DNA of 64,000 nt from Ulota crispa (taxonomy: Eukaryota; Streptophyta; Bryopsida; Orthotrichales; Orthotrichaceae): positions 19,564,471 through 19,628,470 of the forward strand of contig OY987247.1 of NCBI GenBank assembly GCA_963920765.1, given 5' to 3'. The first letter of the stretch is position 1. Every line of letters begins with the position of its first letter. Shown here piece by piece: positions 10,953 through 23,668 of this stretch. A program made the translations under genes and the position numbers. Under the pieces are notes generated by a model, which saw only the letters and a list, made by a program, of their open reading frames with translations, did no database searches and had not been told where the DNA came from.

Positions 10953-12384
10953 CTTTTGTACATACACACACAACAACATGATTAGAAAATAAAATTATAC
11001 CATGGTAATGCTAGGTGATATTCCTTGATACAAATGACGTATAGTAACAATAATTTCAATAACCACAATTGTTTTTGGACAATTTGCTTACTCTAAAAAT
11101 GCTTGTAACCATAGCAAAAATTGGCATTGCAATGCACAATATTAGTTACATTAGCAATGCTGATTATGTCCTTCACTACAATTCCTCCAATCTCCTATAA
11201 AAGAATTTATTGTGTATTCATCTTGTCATCTCCATTGTGATTGTCATTGCCACATAGAAATGGAGGTGGTCATTTCATGTATTTCCACACGTACACCAAA
11301 GTCCAAGAAATATTTGAGATTTCTTCGTAGATTCCCTCCAATTCTTGTATTGACACAGTTTATGAAGGCATTTTTTTGTTTATTTTTTGTTTTTCATGCT
11401 CAATATATTTAAAGATTTTTGACCAATTTTTAGCCAAGGTTTTTGAACTACAAATTTTTTTTTTCTCATTTCATTTGGCTAGCATTGAACTAGCGGTTGG
11501 TATTCCAAGACTTTCAGGTACATAAACATTAAAATTTACCAAAAACAATAAATTCCACGGTTGCTATGAAAGACATATTCACTACAAACTTCATGGTAAA
11601 ACATTAAGACAAGCATTAAGGCTACCAGATTGTAACAAGGATTTCTCTGAATGCAATGGCATTGAAAAGCAGCTGCATAGAGCAAGTTGCAATCTGCAGT
11701 CCCTCTTCAATAGGATACAATTCCCTGCCTATAATTTCATGAAATTAGCAATGACAATAAAGTAGTTTCAAAACCATCACTTTCACATCCCATCAAGATT
11801 TGCACCAAAGGGCTTATGAGGATACCGACATTTTCAATTGGTTTTCATCTTGACTTCAAAACATGCCACGTTACACAAACATTTGTCCTAATGTTTTTTT
11901 TTCTTCAAGATTCCATAATCATTGATGACATTTCAAAAACTACAAACTGAACAACATTTGCTGACTATAGGTCTGTCTTCTACCATGTCCCTGTCACTTC
12001 AATATAATGAAGTGAAACCCTAGAGTATGTTCGGTAGTTCCTTAATAATTCAAGTAATATTTTTGGACATAAAAAGGTGCATTCAAGGGCACTTCATATC
12101 CATCCCTCACAAATCTACTAGACCCTTCAGAATAGAGTATTGTAGTTTTAGCAAACCACCATACCTAAATTCACTTCTTACGCTATGCAAATTGACAAAG
12201 GCTAGTGGCAATTATTCAAAAGAGAAATTGTCCATGACTGCAAATTACACTGAAATCTACTATGTATCTCTTCCTCATTAAAATTACTTATGTAAATCAA
12301 ATTTTGCTGCTACATTCTTTTAATTTAACAAACAAGCATTCCAATAGAAAAGCATTATAGAATTTGGGTTCACCAAAACTTATA
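10953..12384 (-). other. Intron of the CACTA-1 transposase
   Basis: It lies between the Tnp2 exon and the DUF4218 exon and is AT-rich. It contains copy A of a dispersed repeat (about 11295-11515) that recurs twice in CACTA-2 introns. The acceptor is CAAAAG|CTGCC at 10953. The donor appears mutated (see the Tnp2 exon). Confidence 0.55.
11295..11515. repeat. Dispersed intronic repeat, copy A
   Basis: It shares the ordered blocks gaaatatttgag, attcttgtattgac, gatttttgaccaatttt, tttggctagcattgaac and ggttggtattccaa with copies at 38325-38545 and 41030-41260. Divergence is moderate. All three copies lie in introns of minus-strand CACTA transposases and have the same orientation. Confidence 0.65.
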
Positions 12385-13965
12385 GTCCAATACAAGAGGT
12401 GATGGAATACTAACTTTCATTCAACACCATGCAATTTCACTAGATTGTTGTTGCTGTTTTTGACTCCACCTTCACTAAAAAATACCTCTCTTGCAATTCC
12501 CCACTCAACGACTTTGTCACTTGTTGGCCTTTCTAGAGCCATGTGCCACTCTTGAAGTTGTTGAATGCTGCTCTTGCTTCTTGAAATGGATGCTTGCCAT
12601 GCAAATACCTCCTCCCTCTTAGATATAACATTTTCCCAATAGTTGTGCATACTCAACACAAATCTCTAGACCACAAAGGGGGCATCCCTTGTAACCGTGC
12701 TTTTGTTGCCTTGATAGAAGTCCGTACGCTGGGAAGTTGTTAATTGTGAAAATTAGCATAGTTCTTAAGATGAATAGCATGTTGCCCACTGGTTTGGAAA
12801 CATTCACTGTTGAAACACCTCTCCACAATGTCAGCATATCACAAATTAGAGGACCTAGAAACACATCTTTGTTATTGGCAATAGCGGCTTTTGGTCCAGG
12901 AATGAGAAGAACCAAAGAAACAAATAACTCCTTGGTTAGAAGCCGCGGTGGAAGATTAAAAATTGCAATAAAAAAAACCCACGTAGAATGCTTAATAGCA
13001 TTATTCTTGAAAAGAATAATACCGTCTCCAACAAGTCCAAGTCTTAAGTTCATCTTCACTGCTGTAAAATCTAGGTGTACCCAATCAATAATCTTCCACT
13101 GCACATTATCTGCAACTAATCTCATCATTCCTCCATTGAATTTGTGAGTATTGTACCACGTCATGTGCTTTGCAACCTCTAGACATTTGAACATTTGAAC
13201 AATATGCTTGATGAAGTCAAAGTATCAAACAATTTGTTGTGGATTTGTCATTGATCCTGCAAGATAATGACTACTCTGGCAAGTCAGGCATTGAATTAGG
13301 TGTTCTTGCTCTCCCTTGTATAGGATGTGCCCTTCAAGACAGCAATGCATTTGGCAATGTTGCAGTCCCAATTTCATCAACATACTCTTCACCTCGTATG
13401 ATGTTCTAGGAAAGCAATTAGAAGTAGGAAGAAGGTCTCCTGTTATCCATTTCATCAATGCATCCACAAACGTCTATGGCACAGAGTACAAAGTGAACAG
13501 GGAGTAGAGCACAATTGTGCACTGCAAACAATTTTGAGTGCTACCTTCATACACTTTTTCCGTGGATTCTTAGACAAGGTACTCCAAGTTTGCTTCATTC
13601 TAGTTTGGGTCTTCCTCTGGGTTCATGAAATCAAACCATGCATGGTTGTCCCTGTCCAAAACCTCCTCATGAATGTCATCCACCCTACCAAAGGCGTCCC
13701 TTGCCATGCCTTCTACATCAATAGGGATTTAGGGCGGCCACCTGAATTCATCTTTGGAATTGTCTCTGTCGGTCCGATACTGCACTCCATGTTTGTCCCT
13801 TTGTCTGGTAGGACTGCAAACATTGTGCCCATTGAAGGTCTGCAAAATAAAACACAAGTGCCATCCTACATGACAACGGTTCTTTAGGAGACGACAAGTA
13901 GTGATACTCACTTTCTTGGAGAAGTCTTTGTTGACAAAGACATCCACAACTGCATTGGTGTGCAA
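12385..13965 (-). pseudogene. CACTA-1 transposase, main Tnp2 (Transposase_21) exon
   Basis: The minus-strand frame at 13965 runs to about 12640 in one phase. Landmarks are DVEGMARDAFGRVDDIH, then ALMKWITGDLLPTSNCFPRT, MLMKLGLQHCQMHCCLEGH, YFDFIKHIVQMFKCLEVAKH, LRLGLVGDGIILF, FNLPPRLLTKELFVSL, LLIPGPKAA, GVSTVNVSKPV, TINNFPAYG and GYKGCPLCGLEI. This order is the Tnp2 catalytic region of CACTA transposases. In-frame stops include TAA after FRWPP (near 13726), TAG and TAA around 13590-13640, TAG before TFVDAL and TGA near 13225. Near 12640 the frame shifts, and the remainder (RPTSDKVVEWG, then LLYW) aligns with CACTA-3. The exon should end like the paralogues at YW.|GTAAGT, but here the site reads ATAAGT, a broken donor. 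Confidence 0.88.
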
Positions 13966-14133
13966 ATTATAGTAAAGATGATATATAGCTTCATATTAAG
14001 CAACAAATCATATATGGACAGTTGAAAACAAATGAAATGGAGGATCATAAATACACAAGAGAATTGTAATTGACAAAGTGGGTAAATAAATGAATTAAAT
14101 GTGACTTATGCAAATGTAAGCGTAGGAACATAC

Positions 14134-14316
14134 CATAACAGGATAAATTAAGAACCGATCACATCCGTGCCCAATGTAATGTCTAGCAACAATGTCAACT
14201 TTCTTCACAAATGCGCCCCTGCATTGTCTGCACGCACAAGGATACTCAGCTAACCCCAGCCTATTGGCTATGGAATTATCTATATGGTAGGCCGAGCATT
14301 GCCTGCAATGACACAT
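14134..14316 (-). pseudogene. CACTA-1 transposase, N-terminal Cys-rich exon
   Basis: The minus-strand frame reads MCHCRQCSAYH, then YPCACRQCRGAFVKK, then HYIGHGCDRFLIYPV, and ends at a GTATGT donor (14133). The Cys-X-Cys-X2-Cys cluster followed by His residues resembles the transposase-associated N-terminal domain of plant CACTA proteins (CPCxxC...H...G). The homologous exon of CACTA-2 (45767-46018) reads YPCVCQICHG and HHRRLGRD at the matching places. No stop occurs in this segment. The 5' limit and any further upstream exon are uncertain. Confidence 0.62.
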
Positions 14317-17300
14317 GATGCTGGAGTTGTGATTTTGGCGGATCTCTTTGTTGTTGTTGATGTAATAATATACTTCCGCTCAAATCTGAGGGCTATAGCA
14401 TACGAGGTATTCTAAGGAAGCCTTGCAGAGGAAATGACAATTTGAACACTTAGACAATAGTAATCCAAAAATTAAATTTCATGTTAGTATTAACTTTGAC
14501 AACAACAATGACCTCGCAACATCAAAGGAAAACAAAGAAACCTAGCATGACACGTCATTGCCTCAACAAAAGTGGAACAATGAAACAACGTAACATTATT
14601 AAAAACTCCAAATTGTTCTAAAGCCGTGGTGTGTTTCTTGCTCAATGAATTTCACTATGTAGAACAATTATTATGTGGAATTAAGGGAAACACAAACTTG
14701 TCTCCCTCTCTAGGTAATTACCAAACGAAGGTTCTTTAAAATCAAAATTCTCGTACCACATTGGTGAATAACTATTTAATAACATGCCCATACGGTTCAC
14801 ATCTGCCCTTTGAGTTTCACTACAAATACTATTACTACTACAATGACATAGCTCTTGCCTGGTTGATTGTAACAAATGTCATAATATTATTTAAGTTTTG
14901 TAGACAAATTCAAATTGAAGTGTAGCAGTGGAGTTTGTTAGTTTTTAAATACTCCATATATTTCTATTCAATCACATAAAGCATGTATGACTTTCTTGTA
15001 TTCAATGGCCAATATAGCAATACTTTATATTATAGCGTAGCCATAGCTACATACGTGGATATTTTACATGCAGTTCACTCTAGCACTCACTATCAAACTT
15101 GAACTACTAGGTATTTCACTTGAAAAGGGGACATTAGAATTGCTAGTCGGAGCAAGTAATACAAGGTAACAAAAGTTACGAACATCCTGGTGTACAAGTT
15201 TTAATTCTTATGTGGCACTACATTTGCTATCAACCTTGTAACGCATGGCAAGTGCATTAAATAACTCTTACTCTATATTCTAGATATGATAATGGTCATG
15301 TCATCTGACAAAAATACGTAATTGTTATACACTAAAAATTTCAAGGAATCAAATAAAGAGGCAGGATTGGAAGTCTGCAACTTCAAAAAATTACTACATC
15401 ATTAGCTAATTTTTTATGCCGCTCAAGAGCATCAGTTTACAAAGTCAACCACAAAAACAAAATAGTATCATTGGAAGTAATACAACAACAATGTCTAAGG
15501 GAACAAAGAGAAATTATTGTTTGGAAAAATTCCGTTAGAACTGATTGTTATGTTCTCCAAATAAACTCCATTAATCATTGGACAAACTTTGATGTTAATA
15601 TGTAGAGTAGATATGAGGTTATGATTGATAGCATTGATGAATAAATTATTATGAAGGAACTTAGAATGTCCATATAATTCTTTACCGACCTCATCCCTAA
15701 ACTACAATGGACACACATACCTAATGCATGTAGAAGTACAAAAAAACAATGAACAACAATCACATTCCATTCAACTACTTATTCATTTTTTAATATTGTT
15801 GTTGTCATTCAAAGAAATACCATACGATGGATGATATGAGCACAAGCAACAATGAGCTATGTTGAATGTCTAGCTAACAAGATAAATACAATTAATTGGT
15901 TGATGGAAAACACCATTTCCATTGGAATGCCGGATTGCCTTCTAAAGAATACAAAATAATAAAATGGTAGAAGTACTTCATCTTAGCAAACATGAAATAA
16001 GCTTAGAAAATGATTGCAGTGCTATTACAAGAAATTCATGAGGACAGAAGGAACTTGTGGTTTGCAAAAATCCAAGCCTTACAAAACTTTGTAATGGCTC
16101 AATGAGCAAAGTGTGATGGTCTTGTTTAATGAATTTCATAATGAATTCTGAAGAGTTGATATCAACAACAACACAGCTTCAAGGAATTCTGAAGGACTGC
16201 ACTTCAAAATGCAAGACAATATCCAAAATGATCACCATGATTTTTGAAAGTTTATTTAGAGAGACTGTCTTCTTGGAAGTAAAAAAATGTGGGTTACAAG
16301 AGCATAGTCTATGATTAAAATTGTTACAAATAAATGAACTCATTTATCTAAAATAATTGCATAACAGAAGCAGCTGTTGTAGGTACGGAAGAAAATCTTC
16401 ATAACTTACTTGGCCATTGTAGAGAAAATGTAGCATCTTTGAGTATTACACCTCCTTGGACATCTTGTTCTGAATGTAGAACTTTTACTTGCAGAGGAGT
16501 TGAGTTCCCAGAATTGTGTGAGAATCCACTCAGATTCCATGAAGGTAGGGTCTCCAATTTCAGAAATTCAAAATTTTTTAATATGCGCATGCTCAATGTA
16601 GTCCATGCCATGACAAAAATGAGATGTGCAGTAAGAGCAGTTTTAAAATGCAAACATCCATTTTTCATTGCAGATTTAAAAGTGCAGTTTCCATCTAACA
16701 AATGCAAAAAATGCCATCTATTCATAAGACAAGGTCGGTGTTACAAAACAAAAAACTCTGATTTCTAGTGAAGTTAGAGAATTGCATGTGCACTCCTAGA
16801 ATGCTGCTATAATGTACTAGGAAGAAGTCCAAACTGCAATTTAGTTCACTTAAACTTTCTTCAACAAGTTACCCTGACATCTAGTACAAAAATAAAAGAC
16901 AAAGAAAATGCAGTATATATGGTTTAATTTTCAATCATCACTTTCACATCTGCACTAGTGCGAAGCATGTAAATAAAAACTTGATGATTCTAGAGAATGT
17001 GTTCTTAAGGTCATTGAGTTTATTGAACAAAACTATTTTCTACTGGGGATGACTGCCAATCAATGATGTACATATGATTCTGTGTCTTAATAGCCAAGAA
17101 ATATTTCCATACTCATTTTGCGGAGGAAAATGTCACTTTTTAATCTTACTAGCTCCTTTGGTGATCTAGTCAATTGCAAGTACTTTATGCACTATTATGA
17201 CATTTGTATAAACCCTACAAATTTTGTGTTCATTCAAACTTTCTGTGATTTTCATTTGAATGAAAATTCGATAGCAAGCTGAAATGAACAACCATTCAAA

Positions 17301-19829
17301 TTCTTGAATTGTACACCCTAGTGTCAGTAGTGCCGCAATTGTTGGACGCAAAAAGTATGCTGACTCCCTTTGCGTACACCAATTGTTAAATTTAGATGTC
17401 TGTTGCTCTTGCAAATGTATGCTTAAAGCGTGCGCCCTTCTTGCGGTGGTCTAATTGAAGAAGTCGCTCTGCATAACATACATACAATTAGAAGCAGAAA
17501 ATGATCTAATTTGAAATTCACCTACTTCTTTCACAAAAATGAATTAGGAAAATTTGGATTTTTAACGGCCACAACATTCTCAATTATTTCTAGTTTTGTG
17601 TAATGGTATGGTAGCACTAACCTTGAAGAAGTAAATTGTTGCCATGGAAGTGTACTTCCAAATGTTATCAAAATTGTAGATGTCCATAGTGGTTAAATTA
17701 ACCCCCTCAACACAGCAACATTGTCTACCCACTGGACTCGAGCATTTACAGCACTCACGGTGCAGTTGCTCCTCCTTAGCCATGTAGCAGTGTTGAAATG
17801 GTCTGGCATGTTCTCAAAGTCTATGGTGGTCCCCCTCCATGAACTCTAGCACCTCGGAATTTGATGTTGTACTGACGCATGCGCATCAAACTAGCACTGA
17901 AAACATGGTAAGAGCATATTGTCCATACTCCTACAAATAGAGTTGCCTGCTGAAATGGAAGTCCGCAGTCTAGGTAAGATAAAAGAGTGGATAATGTGCT
18001 CCCTTCTCTAGGGAGGCGTGCCTTATGAAAACCTAATTGCATTTGTGGATGAATTTCATACGGAACGGTCAAGGTAGTTGCCAGGGTTTGCTCTGTCAAT
18101 ATCCAAGCCATGCTTTCTTCCTAAATGAGATTAGTGCCATTGTGACAACAATTCTAAGTATTCTCTAGACTTGGTATCTCTAAAACTGATTCAAATGCTG
18201 CACTCTCAAGGAATGTTTGTTAAACCTAGTAGCTTTGAAAATGGTCACTTCAAGTTTTCTCTGCTAGAGGCTTATGTGGAAGCCGTTTGCAAAAGAAGGG
18301 AAATCCAATAATGGTAATGTACTTGTAGGAATACATCTTTAAAGAAACAAAACCACTGCATGCCGTTCAGCAGTAAGAAACGTGCGGGAATTGAGTAGGC
18401 GTAAAGAATACAGAGCGGTGAAGTACACATGACAACAGAATTGTGTATCTGGCAACCAAATTTGCACTCTCAAAATCTGTACTTCATGCTATAGAGAGTA
18501 TATGGAGTTCAACAACATTGAAACATTTGCTTAAAGCTGCACAAAGATTCTTCGAGAAACACCACCTTTTGTTGTATGCATATTAACTTGAATGTTGTAA
18601 ATCGTTAGAAATGACAAAAATTGTGTAATGGAAGGGTACTTAAGCTTCAAGGGCCTAGGGCAGCTTGAAAGGACATATGTACCGTGTAGTCAGTGCGCAG
18701 TAGATGTTAGAATAAGGAATTTACTATGTACAATTCAAGGCCGTAGGATTGTAGTATGTTTTGCATATGCCATTATGTGGATGGTTAAGGTTTGTGATGA
18801 AATTTCATTCTCTATCATTGTACTACCCCATCCAATGCATTGAATGATATGTTATATGCATGTTGGTAGCTGTCGGCATTTCTTTGCTCCCTCACTTCAA
18901 ACGGTTGTGATGCTGAGTTGAATTGTAAATTTATCTGTCACAAAACTTTGAGAAGCAGAAGCCCAAAAGTCAAAATTTGCCAGCAAATACTTAGAACTTT
19001 AGCAAGTAGGGTAAGAACAACGTTTGCACAATGAGAATGTATCCATAGGTTTTTAATTCTTGTGAAGCTTTTGCAGAAGATGCCAGTATATTTTACAAGT
19101 ATTCTATACATTATATCACATGAGGTATTTCTTGAAGCAACAAATATAACCAATACCAAGCACTATCATTTTGCACATAGTATTGAGTGGTAATGATGTT
19201 GAACTACGAGAAGAATGTTGTATATGGAAGATTGTCATTTGCCATGTTCTCTCATGTTAATGTGACAGAAATGTAGATTAGAGGGAATGAAGATGCGCAT
19301 ATGGTTAGAGGTGGCGTAGAGGGAATACTAAGTAGCACAATAGTTGTAATACTTTTGTACCAAAAACAAAAACAAGCTCGTTCTAGTCACTAGCGTGCCT
19401 GTCATGGTTACTTAGTATTAGAGTTCTTCCTCTGCATACACCATTGCTTATGTTTCTATTGATAGCATCACACAACAGATTTCCAAATACTTGAAAATTT
19501 TGGAAAGAGAATCTGTAGTAGGCAGTATAGCCAGTGCGGATAATAATACATGGTCCATGAATTATGAAATGAAAATTGCATTTGCAAAATCAATTATGTA
19601 ATGTTTGATACAAGATGTTTGTCCTCAAAGCTATGTGCATGAGCGTACAGCTTTCCTAGAGCGAGAATTCTTGAATTCCAAAATACATATTGCAAAAACC
19701 TCTTTCAAAAGTATATGCAGTTCACGTGGTCATTCTATTATCATGTACCCATATGAAGATTTTATTAGTGTTTGAAGAATCCTTAAGTTTTTTCAGAAGT
19801 GTTTGTTGTAACTTGTAATGATTTAGGAA
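14317..19829. other. Region between the divergent transposase and accessory genes of CACTA-1
   Basis: About 5.5 kb lies between two divergently oriented pseudogenes, so any promoters of both should lie here. I see no clear TATA arrangement that I would defend. Two minus-strand open stretches stand out: 16399-16725, listed separately, and 17821-18111, which starts MAWILTEQTLATTL and has no recognised domain. Either could be an upstream exon or chance. Confidence 0.4.
16399..16725 (-). other. Unrecognised open frame ending at a GTAAGT donor
   Basis: A 108-codon minus-strand frame ends LKDATFSLQWP next to GTAAGT (at about 16405), so it could be an exon. The segment HLIFVMAWTTLSMR is hydrophobic. 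The end vaguely recalls the linker before the first nucleotide-binding domain of ABC-type transporters (VILKDATFSL), but no Walker motif is present and I do not claim the family. CACTA elements do capture host exons, so the possibility is noted. Confidence 0.2.
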
Positions 19830-20343
19830 ATGGCAACTCAATTGAAGGATGCAGACTTCTCAAAGCCATGGAGTGCAACTAGGAACTCATCATCAACCCC
19901 ATCAAAAAAGAAAGAAGGTTCAATGGGATCCCCACTTCTAGGGCACTCAAATTTTGACAATGTTATGGACAATACTCCTAAGAGGGGCGGGGGGCAACCA
20001 AAAACCAAATCTAAATCATTAGTTTTGAGTACAAACAAACCAAACAAGAAAAATTTGAGAGCTTCTAATGCTAATGCTGTTCTTAGACGTCTAGAGAAGG
20101 TGGTACCTGATGTAGAGGAACTTTGCAACAAGAGGGAAGTAGATGCTTTGGCGCGCGGACGACAAGTGAGATCAGTCCTTGATCCTCTCATGAAGGACTC
20201 TGACTCAAGTGTAAAGGACGTTGCCTCAAGTGCTGTAACCAGGATTCCACGTGATGAAGGGAAGGAAGAGCAAGTATGGCCAAGAAATGGAGATGTAGAG
20301 AGTGCTAGCCGTAAGGAAGCCTCTATAAATCAATCCACAATAG
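19830..20343 (+). pseudogene. CACTA-1 accessory gene, exon 1
   Basis: A plus-strand frame starts MATQLKDADFSKPW and is very basic and polar. It includes TPKRGGGQPKTKSKSL, which looks like a degraded AT-hook (RGRPKTK would need one change per altered residue), and NKPNKKNLRAS. A more structured stretch follows, AVLRRLEKVVPDVEELCNKR. The frame is open for all 171 codons. I end the exon at ATAG|GTTGAA because the next exon at 20818 continues the same protein in phase 1 (G plus AA). It is transcribed away from the transposase. By position and composition it is a candidate TnpA-like DNA-binding partner; that role is inferred. Confidence 0.6.
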
Positions 20344-20817
20344 GTTGAAAGGGTTCTTTTACTTTGAATTGTTCAAATATAATGCATGTTGGTTTAACAC
20401 TTGTATGCAACTCTAATAGTAAAACTTCAAATTTAAATTGGTCCTTTGTGTCTCATTTATAGACGTCACATACGTCATTGCATATCAAAAGTGAAAAGAG
20501 CTTACAACTAACAGTCATATATTGTTTCCAGAGTCATTTGAATTTTATGAGTACAACTTAGATTTTAACCAAACTCTAAGATTTTTGAAGAATATGTCCT
20601 TATGTACATGTCTATGACATTTCTATGGCTGATAGTGCTGTCATCCTCTTCACTTAATGCCGCAATAAAACTGTGCAAATGAATGAATTCATTTTTTGCT
20701 AATCTATGAACTGTAATATTGTATTAGTAGTTGTTAATTTTTGAGGTCTCCAATTCTATTGCATGATTATTCAAATAATATTGTACACAACTATTTAGAG
20801 TTGATTTTACTTTGCAG
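20344..20817 (+). other. Intron 1 of the CACTA-1 accessory gene
   Basis: GTTGAA to TACTTTGCAG, 474 nt, phase 1. It is AT-rich with nothing else recognised. Confidence 0.5.
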
Positions 20818-21108
20818 AAAATGGAGATGACTTGTTAAAGTCGGTGCAAGAGCCGCAAGGATTGGGAGGAAATGTCATTCTAGTAGTGCCTCCATACCGC
20901 GTCAGAAAAGAGCCTATAAACAAAAATTCCATTGAAGCACTACATGTGGCAAAGACCGTTTGACAAAGCCGTAGCTGCAAAAGAGAGGTGTTCCTCATTG
21001 ACAATAATGTTCATTCACAGCATACAAGGGCAGTGTATTCCACCTCAAATCACAGAGGACGTCAGCCATCAACCACAAAAGAATCAGAGTTTGTAAATAT
21101 TGTTAGGT
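20818..21108 (+). pseudogene. CACTA-1 accessory gene, exon 2
   Basis: After a good acceptor (TACTTTGCAG|) the frame reads ENGDDLLKSVQEPQGLGG, then VPPYRVRKEPINKNS, and later HTRAVYSTSNHRGRQPST. It ends IVR at AG|GTGACC. One in-frame stop, TGA near 20960 between AKTV and QSRSCKRE, fits a CGA-to-TGA change. No domain is recognised. The continuous frame over 96 codons and the matching splice phase with exon 1 support it. Confidence 0.52.
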
Positions 21109-21379
21109 GACCTTTGAATCTAACAACATCTCATGACTGTATGCTTAGTAATATTGGAGGAAATATGAATATGATAGCACCTTTCACAGAAGGGGATCTA
21201 GTGATGTGTATAATGTTGTACTTGTAATTGGAAGTTGAAAATTGTAAGTAATTGTAGGTAGGATTGCCTTTGTAATCCGACTTTGATGGCAAATAAACTA
21301 TCAAAAGTTGCAGGTCCATTATATATGGCTCACTGAATTATTTTGTTTTTGAGCTCTATCAAAGAAGGAAATATTGAAG

Positions 21380-21617
21380 GAGTGTATTGCTGCCAACTCT
21401 CGTGTGTCAAAGGCAACGCAACATTTTGAATTTAGTTGTAGGAGCCCTCAAAGGAATAGGAAGGATGGCAGTCCTAGGCGACAATATTCCAGCGCAAGCC
21501 AGAGGCAATCACAAAGCCCAACAAGTAGGCCAGGACGTCAATCTCACAATAATTCGAAAAGGCACATAACTAACTACAATGGAAAGGAACTGGTGTTTGA
21601 ATGTGATGATGATAAGG
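21380..21617 (+). pseudogene. CACTA-1 accessory gene, exon 3 (Ser/Arg/Gln-rich)
   Basis: The frame reads ECIAANSRVSKATQHFEF, then a Ser/Arg/Gln-rich stretch (SPRRQYSSASQRQSQSP, SRPGRQSHNN), and ends ELVFECDDDK at G|GTACTG. The composition matches the RS-like start of exon 4. A second frame (MLPTLVCQRQRN) is open over part of the same DNA but gives a less consistent protein. The acceptor is uncertain by a few bases; 21380 is the nearest AG. Confidence 0.45.
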
Positions 21618-21878
21618 GTACTGAATACTTGAATTGAGCCTAGAAAATATATTAATGTTTGTAACTAGAGTTGGATCATCATTGATTATGCGCCAGTTGA
21701 TGGAAATGTCATATGAGTTGAAGCATTTTGTATATCCTACTATCAAATGAAATTGTTCTACTTATTTGTGAGTATTATAGTAAGGTTTGATTGCAAGAAA
21801 TAAAATTAGTTGTTGCAAAGCTTGTCGTTGCTACTTTTCCTACTAAAGACGTGCATCTGATGTAATCTTTTTATGCAG

Positions 21879-22785
21879 AATACTAGTCTTCCCAAAATTT
21901 ATCCAACAAGGATAAATCTTGTCATGCCTGCTTGAATACACCATCTCCTAAAACATTCCAGAAAAAGAGGCGACCTCAATTGTCAAGTGTACGGAGATCT
22001 TCGTCTCCACGGCAGATGAGGTCACCTTTAGCAGGCCAAAAAAGGTCACGGTCACCGCAAGGTTGGAGAGGGCAAACGAGGAGCAATAGTTTGATGTCTT
22101 TGAGGTCACCGCCCAGAACACCTGCAAATTCTATCATACCAGCAAAAGTAACAAAAGCGCCAGCAATTTGGTGAGAAAGGAGAAAAAGAAAAGGACAGCT
22201 TGGATCATTGAATAGAGACACCACCGACACAATGAACATGCTTGTGAGGACAAAATATCCAAACATGAGAGGATGGGAAGAAGCCCCACACTTTGACAAT
22301 GGACGGCCATGGTATACCATATGGGGGAGCCAAAAAATCTTGGTTAGCTGAAATTACTAAGCTGGCTACAAGATTAGACTCTTTGTGCACTCATATTAGG
22401 AAATAGACTTATGAAGATGTTCAAACATTCAAGGATTGCCCAGACAACAATTTTGAGTACGTGGGCAAACTAAGTGACGATCATCTTTGAAGTTTAATGG
22501 GCAAGGCAGTGACAAAGAAGAGGTCTGCATTAATAAAACACATCAAATGCCATGGGCAATAGCCTTTGCACTTTGACAACAATGTATGGAGTTGTCTGGA
22601 GAAGCTAGCATATAGTAAAGAAACAGAGGAGAAGTCTAGGCAGGGCAGTATGCCAACTCTTGTTGCAAGACTGTCGGTAGAGCTGGAGGGATTGGCATGC
22701 ACGGTGTGAGAGAGAAACTCTATTCTGTGTCTAGCAGGTCACATGATCCTGAAGAAAGTGGGGAGGAAATGGAACATGACAAAAG
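21879..22785 (+). pseudogene. CACTA-1 accessory gene, exon 4
   Basis: The acceptor TTTTATGCAG precedes a frame that joins exon 3 in phase 1: EY, stop (TAG), SSQNLSNKDKSCHACLN. An RS-like basic region follows: VRRSSSPRQMRSPLAGQKRS, then SPQGWRG. After a TGA at 22172-22174 the frame continues as ERRKRKGQLGSLNRD and MRGWEEAPHFDNGRPWYTI. A shift near 22330 leads to KSWLAEITKLATRLDSLCTH, TYEDVQTFKDCPDNNFEYV and KKRSALIKHIKCHGQ. A second shift near 22668 leads to HGVREKLYSVSSRSHDPEE and a GTATGT donor. It may be a distant member of the plant En/Spm accessory transposase families; I cannot confirm this. At least four stops and two shifts make it a pseudogene. Confidence 0.5.
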
Positions 22786-23668
22786 GTATGTGAGGATTTG
22801 GGAAGAGAAAGTTGAACTTCTCTTCAAAAAGGAAAATCTACAATAAAATGTAGTTGTCTTAGGCTGACTCTAATTTCCACTCAAGTGGAAACAACTCAAA
22901 CGCAGTGCATTCTGACACTATTTACACTTGGGACTATGAGCAAGGGAGCAACAGAATCATTGACATGAAAAGACTATGAGTGTTTACCACAAGCCTAAAG
23001 GTGTAATTCTATAGCAGCGGTCATTACTGATGTCGAGAGTAGTATGTGCATGCGTAGTGTATGTGAAAAGGGAGAAGAGACCGTGAACTACTATTAATTT
23101 GCTATGTTTAACTATGCTAAAAGTATTATTTGCTTTTAGTATTTGACGGAAGAGGACAATATTTCTATGGAAATGTGTATATGGGGAATTGGTTTGTGCG
23201 ACCTCTTATTTTAGGTTGAACATGAATAATTTATACGTATATTACTGATGTGCATAATTGACTGTTGAGTAATTGCTATGTCAGCTTATTTGTACTGGAC
23301 AATCGTGGTTGTGTCCAAAGTTACTGTGTGTCCATACATACTTATTAAAGGACCTTTGAAGAAAGTAAAATTCAACAAAATTTGTAGATAATTCTGTAGT
23401 ACTAGTAGGGAGAGTGACTTGATACTTGGCTTTTGTGGTTTTTTTTACGTATACATAATCTCTAAAATAATATTTTTAAATTGAACTTATGAAGGAGACT
23501 TGTTAGTACAAAACTGAATATGCATCACCGCACATAGCACCCGTATAAGTGCATTGCTTAACCGCATGAGAGAATAAAATACCATGTACAATTACCAATA
23601 GTGTGGAGAGAGCATAATATTTTAATGAAAGCAGAGAATTGAATACAAAATGGGTATTTTATGTCTAG

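Noticed and set aside
12737-13147. 136-codon plus-strand open frame
   Set aside because: It is antisense to the well-supported Tnp2 exon of CACTA-1.
16399-16725. Captured ABC-transporter exon
   Set aside because: The resemblance is limited to a short stretch before a splice donor; no Walker or signature motif is present.
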